Assembly (NCBI GenBank): GCA_947247005.1
Contig: OX365956.1
Span: forward strand, 1,371,501-1,435,500
Length of the DNA: 64,000 bases
From: Spisula solida
Lineage: Eukaryota > Mollusca > Bivalvia > Venerida > Mactridae
Direction: 5' to 3'
Below are positions 1 through 11,819 of this stretch, piece by piece; position 1 is the first letter of the stretch, and the number at the start of each line of letters is the position of its first letter. The notes below the pieces were generated by a model. It was not told where the DNA came from, made no database searches, and saw nothing but the letters and a program-made list of their open reading frames with translations. A program made the position numbers and the translations under genes.

Positions 1-90
1 TATTTTTAAATAAACATAAATATACTTTTATGATGTAGTTTTAGATCTGTGTAATATGCAACCCAAACCTTGATTTTAACATTGTAATCA

Positions 91-236
91 ATGTCAATCA
101 TTTGAAGTAAAACACTGATCAAAGATACTGTACATTCCATGACAGATGGTGACAACATTATACTGATTAGTTGTATAGTAGTACCCCACTGTGAAACTAA
201 TTAGGATCTGATCTTGGTGGCTTATCTTGATCTGGG
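91..236 (+). repeat. Interspersed repeat, copy A
   Basis: This stretch matches, in reverse orientation, the stretch at 7018-7169. Shared blocks in the same order include 'tgtcaatcattt', 'actgatcaaag', 'gacagatg.tgacaac', 'tatactgatta' and 'cccactgtg', then 'cttatcttgat'. The two copies are clearly diverged, with many substitutions and short indels, so they are old. No coding potential or terminal structure was recognised, and the class is unknown. Confidence 0.55.
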
Positions 237-738
237 TTCAATATACACCACATTTTCTCCCAGTAGAGGGGATCTATGTTGTTTATTGACTATCATTATG
301 TAATTGTGCAACACAATACTGGCCTAGGTATTATCATGTGTTGATATTTGTCACCTTCATCTTCAAAATACTTTCTGTCCGTTTTGTATTTTTTATCCTT
401 AGATACTCAAATTATAAATTTACACAATTTTAATTAAATAATTGATAGCCACCTTTACACATAATATATAAAATTAAATTTAGTCATAATATCCTCAAAT
501 AAAAACAAAAACGTATACATGTACTAAAATTTGATATCAGGTGCAGTAGATCTAGTATATGATATGTTCTTGTGAACAAAATATTTAGGAATGAAACATG
601 CATGCAGTTCATTATAATTTGTCAATTATTTTTCTTTTTAATTATCATAAAATTCGAGAGACAGCATTTTAGTTGTTTTGTGTTTATCACAACCTACTAT
701 TATAAGCTATCTATAACTTGTTCATTATCTTTGATTAA
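237..738. other. A+T-rich non-coding stretch
   Basis: No open frame of note, no splice-flanked exon and no tandem structure was seen here. The sequence is A+T-rich with short homopolymer runs. Confidence 0.5.
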
Positions 739-878
739 GAAATAAAAATCTGTTCGCGTATATTGTCGGTGAATAAAACACGGGCAGGAGTTCGGATGCA
801 GAAAAATTTAATTTTCCGTATCCGAACGAGTGCCCGTGTTTTTTTACCGACAAAATACAAGAACAGTTTCTATTTCGA
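739..878. repeat. Foldback (palindromic) element
   Basis: The sequence is an imperfect palindrome centred near 808. The left arm runs 'ctgttcg..tattgtcggtgaataaaacacgggca..gttcggat' and the right arm is its reverse complement, from 'atccgaacga.tgcccgtgtt' to 'ccgacaaaatacaagaacag'. Arms are about 60-70 bp with few mismatches and almost no loop. This is the structure of a foldback or MITE-type element. The small open frame across it (763-945) is a by-product of the palindrome. A related half-arm occurs at 42719-42755. Confidence 0.7.
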
Positions 879-1910
879 TTCTAAATACGATAATATCCCG
901 CACTATTTAACTGCGCGCTTTCTATTTTCATCCATTTTACATTGAACATAATTCCACACTGAAATTGAGTGGCTTATAAGCTGGTACAATTACCTCCCTC
1001 GTTAATGAAAACGACCTACGTAATTTTCTGAAGGAAATTACACATTTTAAACATTGAAACAATTTTAAAAACGCGAGTATAGGGTATCCATTTCATGAAA
1101 AATATAAATGAATTATCAGAAGTTTTAATGAAACTTAGTTTCATGAGTATATTGCATTTTCTAAAAATAGATGCATCATAGCTGTAACACTGGATTCTCG
1201 TGCAACTTGTCTTGCCATCGCGACTCGTAGAAAATTTTACTATAAAGTTTACGTTCATTCATTCATAAATATGTCACGTGATCCGGGGCGTAAATAGTAA
1301 CAGCCAATTTGAGAGGTATGTTTTATGGGGGTAATAATACATGCTCTTGGTTGCACTATGTTTATAGGGATTAATCCGCAGACCGTGTTAGAATAATAAT
1401 TAAGTAACTTGGTATAGCAATGATTCGTGTGTGTATGCAATATATTCCCGTGACTCTCAAATAGATCAAACACTCTTCTTTAACTACAACGTAACATTAA
1501 CACAGTCACTCAATTACATACATAATAAGTGTATAATAATTAACCTAATTACGACACAATTTTAATGTTTGAAATGGGAATAACTCGGCCTTGACTGAGA
1601 ACGTATAATTTCACACGTTTTTCTCCATACATGATACAAGTAACATACATTTGTTGTACAATATAAACATATTTATTCAAAAACACAACTCCAAGCCCCA
1701 ATCTTAACGCATTTAATGCAAACTTATCAATATCAATGAAATCATATCTTCGCTCCTGCTTATTGCATTATCTTTCAATTGTTTTTACCCAAGTCTGCGT
1801 CACATATCCGATAAGGGAGGTAACTCTGCACGCACGATAATCGCTTAATTGAAAGGGTGTATCAATAGTTAAGCATATAAAGTAAATTTTCAATCCCACA
1901 ATTCTAGAGA
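879..1910. other. Non-coding stretch before the minisatellite
   Basis: Short open frames exist on the minus strand but none shows a recognisable domain, a coherent start context or splice signals. Nothing else was seen. Confidence 0.45.
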
Positions 1911-4900
1911 ATGAGTGACAAAGTGTGTGAGTGACAAATGAAATATATGAGTTACAGTGAATGACAGAGAGAGTGTAGTAAGTGACATAGAAAGTGTGTG
2001 GTTGACAATGAAAGTGTGTGAGTGACAGATAGTGTTGTAAGTGACATAGAAAGTGTGTTAGTGACAAAGACAGTGTGTGAGTGACAAATTAAGTATATGA
2101 GTAACAGTGTGTGACAGAGAGGGTGTAGTAAGAGACCTAGAAAGTGTGTGAGTGACATAAAAAGTGTGTGATTGACAGAGAGTGCTGTAAGTGGCATAGA
2201 AAGTGTGTGAGTGACAATATAAGTGTGTGAGTGACAAATGAAGTATATGAGTGACAGAGAGTGTAGTTAGTGACATGTAAAGTGTGTGAGTGACATGTAA
2301 AGTGTGTGAGTGACATAGAAAGTGTGTGAGTGACAAATGAAGTATATGAGTGGCAGTGAGTGACATAGAGAGTGTAGTAAGTGACATAGAAACTATGTGA
2401 GTGACATAGAAAGTATGTGAGTGACAGAGAGTGCTGTTAGTGACATAGAAAGTGTGTGAGTGACAAAAAAAGTGTGTGAGCAACAAAGAAAGTGTGTGAG
2501 TGACAAAGAAAGTGTGTGAGTGACAGAAATAGTGTTGTAAGTGACGTAGAAAGTGTGTCAGGGACATAGAAAGTGGGTGAGTGACAGAGATGGCTGTAAG
2601 TGACCTATAAAGTGTGTGAGTGACAAAGAAAGTGTGTGAGTGACAGCAAGTGATAGAAAGAGTGCTGTAAGTGACATATATATTGTGTGAGTGACAGCGA
2701 GTGCTGTAAGTGACATATATATTGTGTGAGTGACAGAGAGTGCTGTAAGTGACATAGAAAGTGTGTGAGTGACAAAGAAAGTATGTGAGTGACAAATGAA
2801 GTATATGAGTGACAGTGAGTGACAGAGAGAGTGTAGTAAGTGACATAAAAGTGAGTGAGTGACAGAGAGTGCTGTAAGTGACATAGAAAGTGTGTGAGTG
2901 ACATCGAAAGTGTGTGTGTGACAGAAAGAGTGTTGTAAGTGACGTAGAAAGTGTGTCAGGTACATAGAAAGTGTGTGAGTGACAGAGATGGCTGTGACAG
3001 AGATGGCTGTAAGTGACCTATAAAGTGTGTGAGTGACAAAGAAAGTGTGTGAGTGACAGCGAGTGACAAAAAGAGTGTTGCAAGTGACATATAAAGTGTG
3101 TGAGTGACAGAGAGTGCTGTAAGTGACAAAGAAAGTGTGTGAGTGACAAATGAAGTATATGAGTGACAGCGAGTGACAGAAAGAGTGTTGTTAGTGACAT
3201 AGAAAGTATGTGAGTGACAGAGAGTGCTGTAAGTGACCTAGAAAGTGTGTGAGTGACCTAGAAAGTGTGTGAGTGACAAATGAGGTATATGAGTGACAGA
3301 AAGAGTGTTGTAAGTGACATAGAAAGTATGTGAGTGACAGAGATGGCTGTAACTGACATATAAAGTGTGTGTGACAAAGAAAGTGTGTGAGTGACAGCAA
3401 GTGACAGAAAGAGTGCTGTAAGTGACATATATATTGTGTGAGTGACAGAGAGTGCTGTTAGTGACATAGAAAGTGTGTGAGTGACAAATGAGGTATATGA
3501 GTGACAGAAAGAGTGTTGTAAGTGACATAGAAAGTATGTGAGTGACAGAGATGGCTGTAAGTGACCTATAAAGTGTGTGTGACAAAGAAAGTGTGTGAGT
3601 GACAGCAAGTGACAGAAAGAGTGCTGTAAGTGACATATATATTGTGTGAGTGACAGAGAGTGCTGTAAGTGACATAGAAAGTATGTGAGTGACAAATGAA
3701 GTATATGAGTGACAGTGAGTGAAAGAGAGAGTGTAGTAAGTGACATATAAAGTGAGTGAGTGACAGAGAGTGCTGTAAGTGACATAGAAAGTGTGTGAGT
3801 GACAAAGAAAGTGTGTGTGTGACAGAAAGAGTGTTGTAAGTGACGTAGAAAGTGTGTCAGGTACATAGAAAGTGTGTGAGTGACAGAGATGGCTGTAAGT
3901 GACCTATAAAGTGTGTGAGTGACAAAGAAAGTGTGTGAGTGACAGCGAGTGACAGAAAGAGTGTTGCAAGTGACATATAAAGTGTGTGAGTGACAAATGA
4001 GGTATATGAGTGACAGAAAGAGTGTTGTAAGTGACATAGAAAGTATGTGAGTGACAGAGAGTGCTGTAAGTGACCTAGAAAGTGTGTGAGTGACCTAGAA
4101 AGTGTGTGAGTGACAAATGAAGTATATGAGTGACAGAAAGAGTGTTGTAAGTGACCTAGAAAGTGTGTGAGTGACAAAGAAAGTGTGTGAGTGACAAATG
4201 AAGTATATGAGTGACAGCGAGTGACAGAAAGAGTGTCGTAAGTGACATAGAAAGTGTGTCTGGGGCATAGAAAGTGTGTGAGTGACAGAGACTGCTGTAA
4301 GTGACCTAGAAAGTGTGTGAGTGACATAGAAAGTGTGTGAGTGACAAAGAAAGTGTGTGAGTGACAAGGAAAGTGTGAGGGTGACATATAAAGTGTGTGA
4401 ATGACAGAGAGTGCTGTGAGTGACATAGAAAGTGTGTGAGTGACAAAGAAAGTATGTGAGTGACATAGAAAGTGTGTGAGTGACAAATGAAGTATATGAA
4501 TGACAGCGAATGACAGTAAGAGTGTTGTAAGTGACATAGAAAGTGTGTTAGGGACAAAGAAAGTGTGTGAGTGACAGAGAGTGCTGTAAGTGACAAAGAA
4601 AGTGTGTGAGTGACAGAGAGTGCTGTAAGTGACAAAGAAAGTGTGTGAGTGACAAATGAAGTATATGAGTGACAGTGAGTGACAGATATAGTGTAGGAAG
4701 TGACATAGTAAGTGTGTGAATGACATAGAAATTGTATGAGTGTCAGATGAAGAGTGACAGAGAATATTGTGAGTGACATCAAAAGTGTGTGAGCGACATA
4801 AGAAAGTGTGAGTGACATAGTGTGATAGTGTGATAAAGAACATATGAGTGTGTTAGTGACAGATCATGAGTATGAGTGACAGAGTGTTGAAAGTGACAAA

Positions 4901-5526
4901 GAAAGTGAGTAAGTGGCACAGAAAGTGTGTGAGTCACATATAAAGTGTGTACGTGACAGAGAGAATGTTGTAAGTGACAAGACTGCGTTCAATAAACGCT
5001 TATGCCCCCTGTGGAAGCCTTGTCCATAAAGTCTAAGTACAAAATTAGGTCAAGGTGAAGGTCAAAATGGGGTTAGGTGATACTGGCGTGTGGAGAGTGT
5101 TCATACACAACATCCATGCAAGTATGAAAGCTTTGTAGCAAGCCATATTAATGCTAGAAGAAACGGTCAATTTGGGTTAACCAGGACGGACGGACGAACG
5201 GACGGACAGGTGAATCACTATATGCCTCCCCATCTATCGATAGGGGGGCATAAAAATATAAAGTGTGTGAGTGATAGATCAAGAGTATGAGTGACAGTGA
5301 GAGTGTTGTAAATGACATAGAAGGTGTGTGAGTGACAAAGAAAGTGTATGAATAACAGATCAAGAGTATGAGTGACAGAAAGAGTATTGTAAGTGACATG
5401 GAAAGTTTAAAAGTGACAGAGAGCATGTGATAAGTGACATACAAAGGTTGTGAGTGGCATAGAAAGTGTTGTAAATGACATAGGTGTGTGAGTGACAGAA
5501 CAAGAGTGTGAGTGACCTAGAGAGTG
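1911..5526. repeat. 20-bp minisatellite array (about 3.3 kb plus an insertion)
   Basis: The unit is close to 'agtgacatagaaagtgtgtg' (20 bp), with 19-bp variants such as 'agtgacagagagtgctgta'. The plus strand is nearly free of C. Variant units recur in blocks: the run from 'gagagagtgtag' at 2824 is repeated almost exactly at 3724, about 900 bp away, and a second block recurs about 208 bp apart (near 3320 and 3528). This shows higher-order duplication. Because 20 is not a multiple of 3 and the minus strand rarely forms a stop, all minus frames stay open for hundreds of codons (peptides like SLTHFLCHSHTF). These frames are artefacts. The array decays at both edges and is interrupted at 4979-5252. 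Confidence 0.95.
4979..5252. mobile_element. TATGCCCCC-ended element inserted in the minisatellite
   Basis: The minisatellite is cut at 'aagtgaca' and resumes at 'aaagtgtgtgag' near 5257. The insert carries opposed ends, 'cttatgccccct' on the left and 'aggggggcataaaa' on the right, plus a GGAC tetranucleotide run near 5187-5210. A shorter relative is at 8797-8931, with the same start 'aagactgc.ttcaataaa' and a right end 'aggggcataaaaa'. It is non-coding and probably non-autonomous. The class is not determined. Confidence 0.7.
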
Positions 5527-7017
5527 ATATGGACATTGGACAGTAGTAATTCTTATTAACTAAATAATCAGTGTAAATTACATTTAGTCAAAACTAGGTA
5601 ACAAGAAATAGGCAATGCTACATTTGAGGGGCTTATAATTGCCCCCAAAAACTGTCTACTGCAAGAAAATTCAACAGTTGGTATGCAGAGTAACAACTCA
5701 CTAACATAATTATGTAATATTAAAGGGATACCTTGATCATATGCCACTGAGACATGTCAGCTTGTATGTATTCTAATCAATCATCAAACACACTAAGGTG
5801 ATCATTTGGGGTTATCTCTTCATAGACATAGTGACTAAACTTGAGACAGTATTGTGCTTCAACGACTGTCTGAATGGCCATCTTACAGCATATTTTTAGT
5901 TTTATGTTCAAACTAACATCTTTCAGTAGTCATCAAAGAAGTTGCCTTGTATAAGCCTGTCAAATCCAGGATGATGACCATTGGGACTAAAAAGAAAACA
6001 TGTTTACGTAGTTACATAAAATGTAGCTATGGTGTATTATCCACAAACACTTTCTAATGTTCTTCACCATTTAAAACAAAAAAAGCAAGTTACATCAAAT
6101 AATCAAAATATACCAGATATCGAGGCTAGACGGCAATTGCTAAGCTTTAAGGCATTTGCTAGAATCTAGATGGCATGCAAGTTTTTATAACAAACATTTG
6201 CGACCTAAGGGTAAACAGATCAGTGTATACTACATAGCTGAGCATAATGACATGGCCATGATTGGATGGAGACTTCCCATTTGGTCTTATTTTCAAATTC
6301 AATTGGATAATAGTAAAAACAACTACTGCATACATTAATTATTGGTGCTATAGATAATAAGTTTGTAACATAGTATAATGTACATGGCACATGACTGATG
6401 AGTACAGAGGACATACACGTACTGTGCAATGGATGTGATAAAAACAATATCATCAATACAAGTTCTTATAAAATTTGCATTAAATTGATTAGTTATAACT
6501 GATATTGTAGACAAAACAGAATGATTATCCGTCCATTCATGTAAAGCATGTCTGCCCTTTTGTGTATCACAGTTGCAGAAATATGTTCCTATGAGGCTAT
6601 ATATAAGACCATTCCTATCATAGGTCCTTTGGAGAGTCTATCTATTAACGGCCTCCTTAAGAAATAACTTTTTTTTTAATTTATACATATATTGCTCACC
6701 ATGCTCACAGAGACTTATTTTATAATATACTGCACTGAAAATAATTAGCATATTTAGCTTTTATTCAATTCTATTCAATTCATTTTTGTAATGGACTTTA
6801 CAAAAAAGGACATACATCTAAATACTTTGATTAAGGCTCCTATTTGTAACAGATTACAGATTGCAAGTTAATTTATTTTTGACACTTAAAATTTCAAATG
6901 GTCAAATGACAAAACATCAAACAAAATACCAAAACCAAGACCAATAATGTGTAGTACAACCATATATGGTAAATAGACAAACAACAGTATAGATCTCCAG
7001 TGTGTCATATCTAGATA
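5527..7017. other. Non-coding A+T-rich stretch
   Basis: No exon, RNA gene or repeat array was recognised on either strand. Two short open frames (6156-6338 plus, 6220-6456 minus) have no support. Confidence 0.45.
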
Positions 7018-7169
7018 AGCAATCAAGATAAGGCACTGATCAGTTTGCACAGAGTCTGGCACAGTGGGATACTATTATTTAACTAGCAATTAATCAGTAT
7101 ACATGGTGTCATCATCTGTCACCTTTGTGCAGATACTTTGATCAGTATCTTATTATAAATGATTGACAG
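7018..7169 (-). repeat. Interspersed repeat, copy B
   Basis: Reverse-complement relative of 91-236, with the same ordered blocks (see copy A). It lies about 6.8 kb away in opposite orientation, so the minisatellite is bracketed by the pair, probably by chance. Confidence 0.55.
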
Positions 7170-7574
7170 TAAGAATTTAAGATTAATGTAGTGTATACGC
7201 AGTCATTTAGAAAATAAAATGACATTATTAAAAAAGTTTTTATCTGAACAAAAATTAGCAATGTGTACCCTGAGTATAATATATTGCACAAATCTATACT
7301 CATATATCACTCAATTTTTAACAAAATTTATTTTATTTTTAACAAATTTTAACTTGGAAAGAAAAATCAAGAAATTAAAATAAAAAAATGAACTTAGGAG
7401 TGAAACACCATAATTAAAATCAGACATTTTATTTTTACTATTTATTTAGTCTATACTAATTTTTTTTTTAGGTTGTCTTATATTAATCCATCACCACAAG
7501 GGTATGAGAGAGAAACCAGATTACTTTGTATGCTGAGTGTCTAGCAAGGGAATTTTCAGTGTATGGTATGACCT

Positions 7575-7645
7575 GTGGCCTGGGATCAAATTCGAACCTT
7601 CCACACTCAAAGCGGACGTTTTACCACTAGGCCATCAAGGCAGTT
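7575..7645 (-). repeat. tRNA-like SINE head
   Basis: Read on the minus strand this gives 'tggcctagtggtaaaacg', an A-box-like segment, followed by 'aaggttcgaattt', a B-box-like segment, at tRNA spacing. Acceptor and anticodon stems do not pair properly, so it is not a functional tRNA gene. It resembles the pol III promoter head of a tRNA-derived SINE. Confidence 0.5.
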
Positions 7646-8079
7646 ACTATATTCACTATTTTAATATTGCACAACTTTTTTTTTAACTTACACATAGCTA
7701 CCAGTATGGTGTTTTCATAATTTAAAACTCTCCTATAAATTATTTTGCTACTCAGAATCATTAATCATATTCATCTAAAATGGTTTAAACAATGCTTCCA
7801 AACAAACTGATTATAATGACATACAGGTACATAATTGGTTCCATTTGTATGATGTATTACGAAAGTGTAACTACTGTAATTATTATTCATAATTATTGTA
7901 ATTGTACACATTCCTGCTTTCATAATATTTCATTATCTTAATAATTTAGTCTTTTTAATTTATATATTTTATTAAAGATTGACAAATGTTTTTCAGTTTT
8001 AATTTTATTTGCAGAAATGCCACATTAAATGTAATAAATAATGTGTAACATTAGAATCTTATATATATAATATATACAT

Positions 8080-8232
8080 GTCAGGGATGGGTCAATACGA
8101 GTTATACTCAAGTGCTTTAGAATGTGGTTCTTCACTACTCACTGAGTACTGATTTAAGTTCCAATACTGGAGTACTACTCAAGTACTCCAGAAGTAGTAC
8201 AAGTACCCCAGACAGTACTCATGACCCAGGGG
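8080..8232. repeat. Possible small transposon remnant
   Basis: The segment begins 'cagggatgggtcaa' and ends near 'catgacccaggg', a short imperfect inverted terminal match. It holds internal 'gagtact' repeats. Ends of this kind are common in hAT-type non-autonomous elements. The match is short, so this is tentative. Confidence 0.3.
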
Positions 8233-8269
8233 AATTTGACATTTTACTTTTTCATTTAGTCTAAATTCC

Positions 8270-8490
8270 CATCCTAGAGCAAGGGCAATTTGTCAAAATC
8301 ACCTCACTGGGAGATGCTTTACATACCCCCAGGATCAAAATTTCGACCAAAGTCAAAATTTCCCGGCACTCGACACCATTCTGTCTGTCAAATTCCCACC
8401 TATCAGGAACAGCCTTCTGTCAAAAGTCCTGTGTATGCCTGCCGCCCCCCCCCCCTGGGGGAAACATTGATAGGTGCATTTTGATTACAG
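8270..8490 (-). repeat. 'tgcaccagtcaat' repeat family, member 1
   Basis: The right end, read on the minus strand, runs 'atgcacctatcaatg' into a C/G homopolymer block ('cccccaggggg'). This matches the other members at 9411-9480, 9600-9690 and 10083-10190, which share 'tgcaccagtcaata' and 'gggaattaga.gac'. Non-coding. Confidence 0.45.
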
Positions 8491-8796
8491 CAATCTGAGC
8501 ATATGCATAAAAGTTTAAACAATACGCATTAATGGAATTTAATAGTGTATCATTATGACGGTGAAATTATTGAAAATCATTATAATCTTGATGTGGCTTT
8601 AATTCTAAACTGTTTTTAACAAACTTTTTTAATTGATTGAAACAATCTATGATTGGTATACTGTAAAAGAACAAAATTAATAACATGTTCTGTTGGGCAA
8701 TACATTTCATGTCGACAACCCATTACATTCCTCAGGTTGTTAATTTTGGCAGGATAAAACCTGATGACCACATCAAACAAACAATTCAAAGAAAAA

Positions 8797-8931
8797 ACAA
8801 GACTGCATTCAATAAAGGCTTATGCCCCCATGAAAGCCTTAGTCCATAAAAAAAGTTAAGTCAATCAGGGGCCATAATTCTATTAAAATGTTGAATAGTG
8901 TCTATCATACAGGGGCATAAAAACATTTTTC
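8797..8931. mobile_element. Second copy of the TATGCCCCC-ended element
   Basis: Starts 'caagactgcattcaataaa' followed by 'ggcttatgcccccatg', and ends 'caggggcataaaaac'. It is a shorter, diverged copy of the insert at 4979-5252, in the same orientation. Confidence 0.6.
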
Positions 8932-9404
8932 TTTAAGTTATCCAGTGCAATATAGAATTTGTTTGAAGACTAAAACTTGAAGAATGCATCCATGGTCATT
9001 CAGTTTGAGGTGAGACGGAACTTTGTGCGATACAATGATAGGCCTACCATAGACTGATTATAGCTTGTATCCATGTGCAAGGTGAATGACACTGATACAT
9101 GCAGGACTTCCTCTGACTTACCAACCAGTTTAGTTAATCAATACTCAATAGTTGTATCAGAAAAATGAAATTGTGAAGTGTTCCAGAAATGAACAATTAT
9201 GGAAGTGCAGAATTGAACAATGAACAATTAGTGCATATACCAGATTTGAACCAGGACCATTTGATCAAAAGTCAAGAATGTGTATCATACTGACTACTGT
9301 GTAACCCTGTTGATTATGCACATAGGCAGTCAGTATCATGAGTATGTACCATTTTTGGCCCAACACTCCCCCAGCCAAATCAGATTTTACCAATGTTTAT
9401 GTTC

Positions 9405-10195
9405 ATGCACCAGTCAATAGAAGAATCTTCCCGACAGAAGGGAATTAGATGACATTATCAACCCAGGGAATAGACTTTGGTCCGGGAATTTATACACCGC
9501 GAAAGACGACCGTGATACTTTTATTTGTGTTTTTATTAAATTACCTGGATGCAAAATTATGCCCCATGGTGGGGATATAGACAGTCAGCATTGTCTCCAG
9601 GGTGGGAATTTAGACATAAAAAAATGAAAATGTCTAATTCCCCCTGGGTCAGGCAAAATATTGACTGGTGCATTACATATTTATACAAGGCTCACATCAA
9701 CAATTGGGTGCCTGTCACATCGCTTGCTTTTTTTATTTTTCACTCAAATGCTCCGTTACGGGTATCAGCTTGTATATATTTGACTTTTAGGATATATTAA
9801 CACTGCACACCCTTTACACAACATAAGCCGGAATCGCGAACTTGGTGCAGGTGCATTTTGGCGTTCAGTATTATAATGCACCAGAGACCATCAGAAATGG
9901 CCATTACTTAGCTGCATGACAATATCCGTAACCTTTAAATGAATAGGAGATCATGTTTGGTGATTGGCAAGTATTTATTGTTTATTTATTCAATAGATTG
10001 ACATTGGGAATTTTGCATATGAATATGGTGATCTCTCTTATGATGAAAATATACAGCAACTGATGTGACAGGCCAGAGACTATATTTATAAGGTCATCTA
10101 ATTCCCGTCTGTCGGGTAGATTTGTCTGTCCAATTCCTCCTATAGCCCCGCCGCCCTCCCGGGCAGTGATAATATATTGACTGGACAGGCACATG
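9405..10195. repeat. Cluster of 'tgcaccagtcaat' repeats in both orientations
   Basis: A plus-orientation member lies at 9411-9480 ('atgcaccagtcaatag', then 'cccgacagaagggaattaga'). Two minus-orientation members lie at about 9600-9690 and 10083-10190 ('ctaattccc' followed by 'atattgactgg'). The first and last form an inverted pair enclosing about 600 bp, consistent with a composite foldback repeat. The open frames here (9549-9800, 9982-10194) are products of the repeat. Confidence 0.5.
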
Positions 10196-10468
10196 AATTG
10201 ATGCAGTTTTCGTTCTTCACAGGTAAATAATGATAACTTTAATACACTGAGGGATTAGTAGGGTAGGTGACGACTGCCTATTATTATGCATACAAGATAA
10301 AGGCTACAGAATAATTTACAAAATGACCCCCCCCCCCATAGTCAAAATCTCAAGATTTTTTTTTCATGGCCAGAAATTAAAATTCGAAATAAAATCGTAA
10401 TTATATACGTAAATATAACAAATTATATCAATACTGTGTTTGTTGCTTGCTAAATAATGAGATAACGG

Positions 10469-10510
10469 GATCGCAATTCTTAAACCAATCCGGCCGCTAG
10501 AATTGCGATC
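10469..10510. repeat. Perfect 12-bp inverted repeat
   Basis: 'gatcgcaattct' (10469-10480) is followed 18 bases later by its exact reverse complement 'agaattgcgatc' (10499-10510). The loop contains a CGGCCG. It could form a hairpin or be the end pair of a small element. No other support. Confidence 0.6.
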
Positions 10511-10670
10511 ACGATTTCGTCGTTATTAGCATTTTTGAACTTTTTTAATCGAAATATTTTTACAAGCTTGTGAAAATGTGTAAGCTATAACGTTTTTTAT
10601 GCAATTTAATCGTCTATGGTATCATATACGGCTCAAATCAAGAAGAAAACGAATTAAAAATGATCTTTTA

Positions 10671-10686
10671 CTTACCGTTCCGCCAT
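10671..10686 (-). other. Possible minus-strand first exon end (start codon plus donor)
   Basis: On the minus strand the sequence reads 'ttaATGGCGGAACG' directly followed by the strong donor 'GTAAGT', giving M-A-E-R then an intron. It sits at the edge of a CpG-rich stretch (10675-10780) next to the assembly gap. ATGGCGG around a start is typical of housekeeping first exons and also of YY1-type sites. No downstream coding exon was found on the minus strand to its left, so this is only a candidate. Confidence 0.25.
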
Positions 10687-10780
10687 TAACGTTCGGCTAG
10701 GCGAACGTAGGCGAGGTACTCGGTTCCAACGTTTAACGCGCGGCGCCGTACTTTCGTATTGATCAGGCGGGAAACCAGCG

Positions 10781-10980
10781 NNNNNNNNNNNNNNNNNNNN
10801 NNNNNNNNNNNNNNNNNNNNNNNNNNNNNNNNNNNNNNNNNNNNNNNNNNNNNNNNNNNNNNNNNNNNNNNNNNNNNNNNNNNNNNNNNNNNNNNNNNNN
10901 NNNNNNNNNNNNNNNNNNNNNNNNNNNNNNNNNNNNNNNNNNNNNNNNNNNNNNNNNNNNNNNNNNNNNNNNNNNNNNNN
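10781..10980. other. Assembly gap (200 N)
   Basis: A run of 200 unknown bases. The round length suggests a gap of unspecified or estimated size. It lies in the most CpG-rich part of the window. Confidence 0.99.
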
Positions 10981-10981
10981 T

Positions 10982-11136
10982 CGAAAGATTATGTGCGAGT
11001 CGTGTGAGTTGAAACTGCCAACTTTCTCGCAAATTGTGGAGGCAGGGGCGGCTTTCGGTTTCTGTCTCTATCATCATCGTGAAGAGCTATGTGTACTTGA
11101 CCAAAGGACACCAAATATTGACAGGAAAGTTGCACA
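10982..11136 (+). CDS. Possible coding exon truncated by the gap
   Basis: A frame open from the gap edge reads RKIMCESCELKLPTF and onward to TPNIDRKVA, with no stop for about 50 codons. It ends at 'gcaca|gtgagt', a good donor. Composition is protein-like and Cys-containing, but I recognise no family. A run of this length without stops also occurs by chance at an appreciable rate. The 5' part would lie in the gap. Confidence 0.2.
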
Positions 11137-11819
11137 GTGAGTTAAACACGACCCGATATTCGAGAAAGGTGTGCGAGAAAGTTCAGCGAAACATTTCTAT
11201 CTTTGTGTTATTAAAGCTAGAGAGGCATTTACGAATATTTTTTATTTGTCCGGATACGTTTAATAATGTTTGTGTAATTAATGTATGGGTCTGGGTATCG
11301 ATGTTGATGATAAAAATATGCCAAGGTGCGTAGCTGGGGGGGGGGGGGCGGGTCCAGACCCCAAGTGTCTGTGTGCTGCCGTTGCTTGAATCCGACATGT
11401 TGTTGATCTTCCAGAGCGAGGCTGTTACTATTAATAGAATGCAAATTCGTTTTTCGCTGGTTTCCGTAGGTGTGGCCGAGCGATTACGAAGATTGCCGAC
11501 AATGTCGGCCAATATGAAATCGTAACCGGGTCGTTGGTTTTAAATCCGCTTGAATCGAAGTTTTACGGAGGAAATTAGAATTCTATTGGCTGACAATCGC
11601 CAAATTAGATACTTTTCTAATCGTTTGTGCATTTATTTTGGATACAATGATTTAGAAAAGCTGGACTCGATAGCAACTTTAATATTCGAAAGGGTAAGCC
11701 AATGGGTACCACCTTGATTGGGATCCAATCTGCCTTGCGTTCAGTAACAAAGAACGCTCGGCCAAAGAAGTTTTCCGATCGAGCGGGCTTACTGAACGAC
11801 CGCGAACGTTCTGTACTAC

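Noticed and set aside
1768..4843. Very long minus-strand open frames (up to 328 codons)
   Set aside because: They overlap one another in all three frames and simply translate the 20-bp minisatellite; no start context, domain or codon bias.
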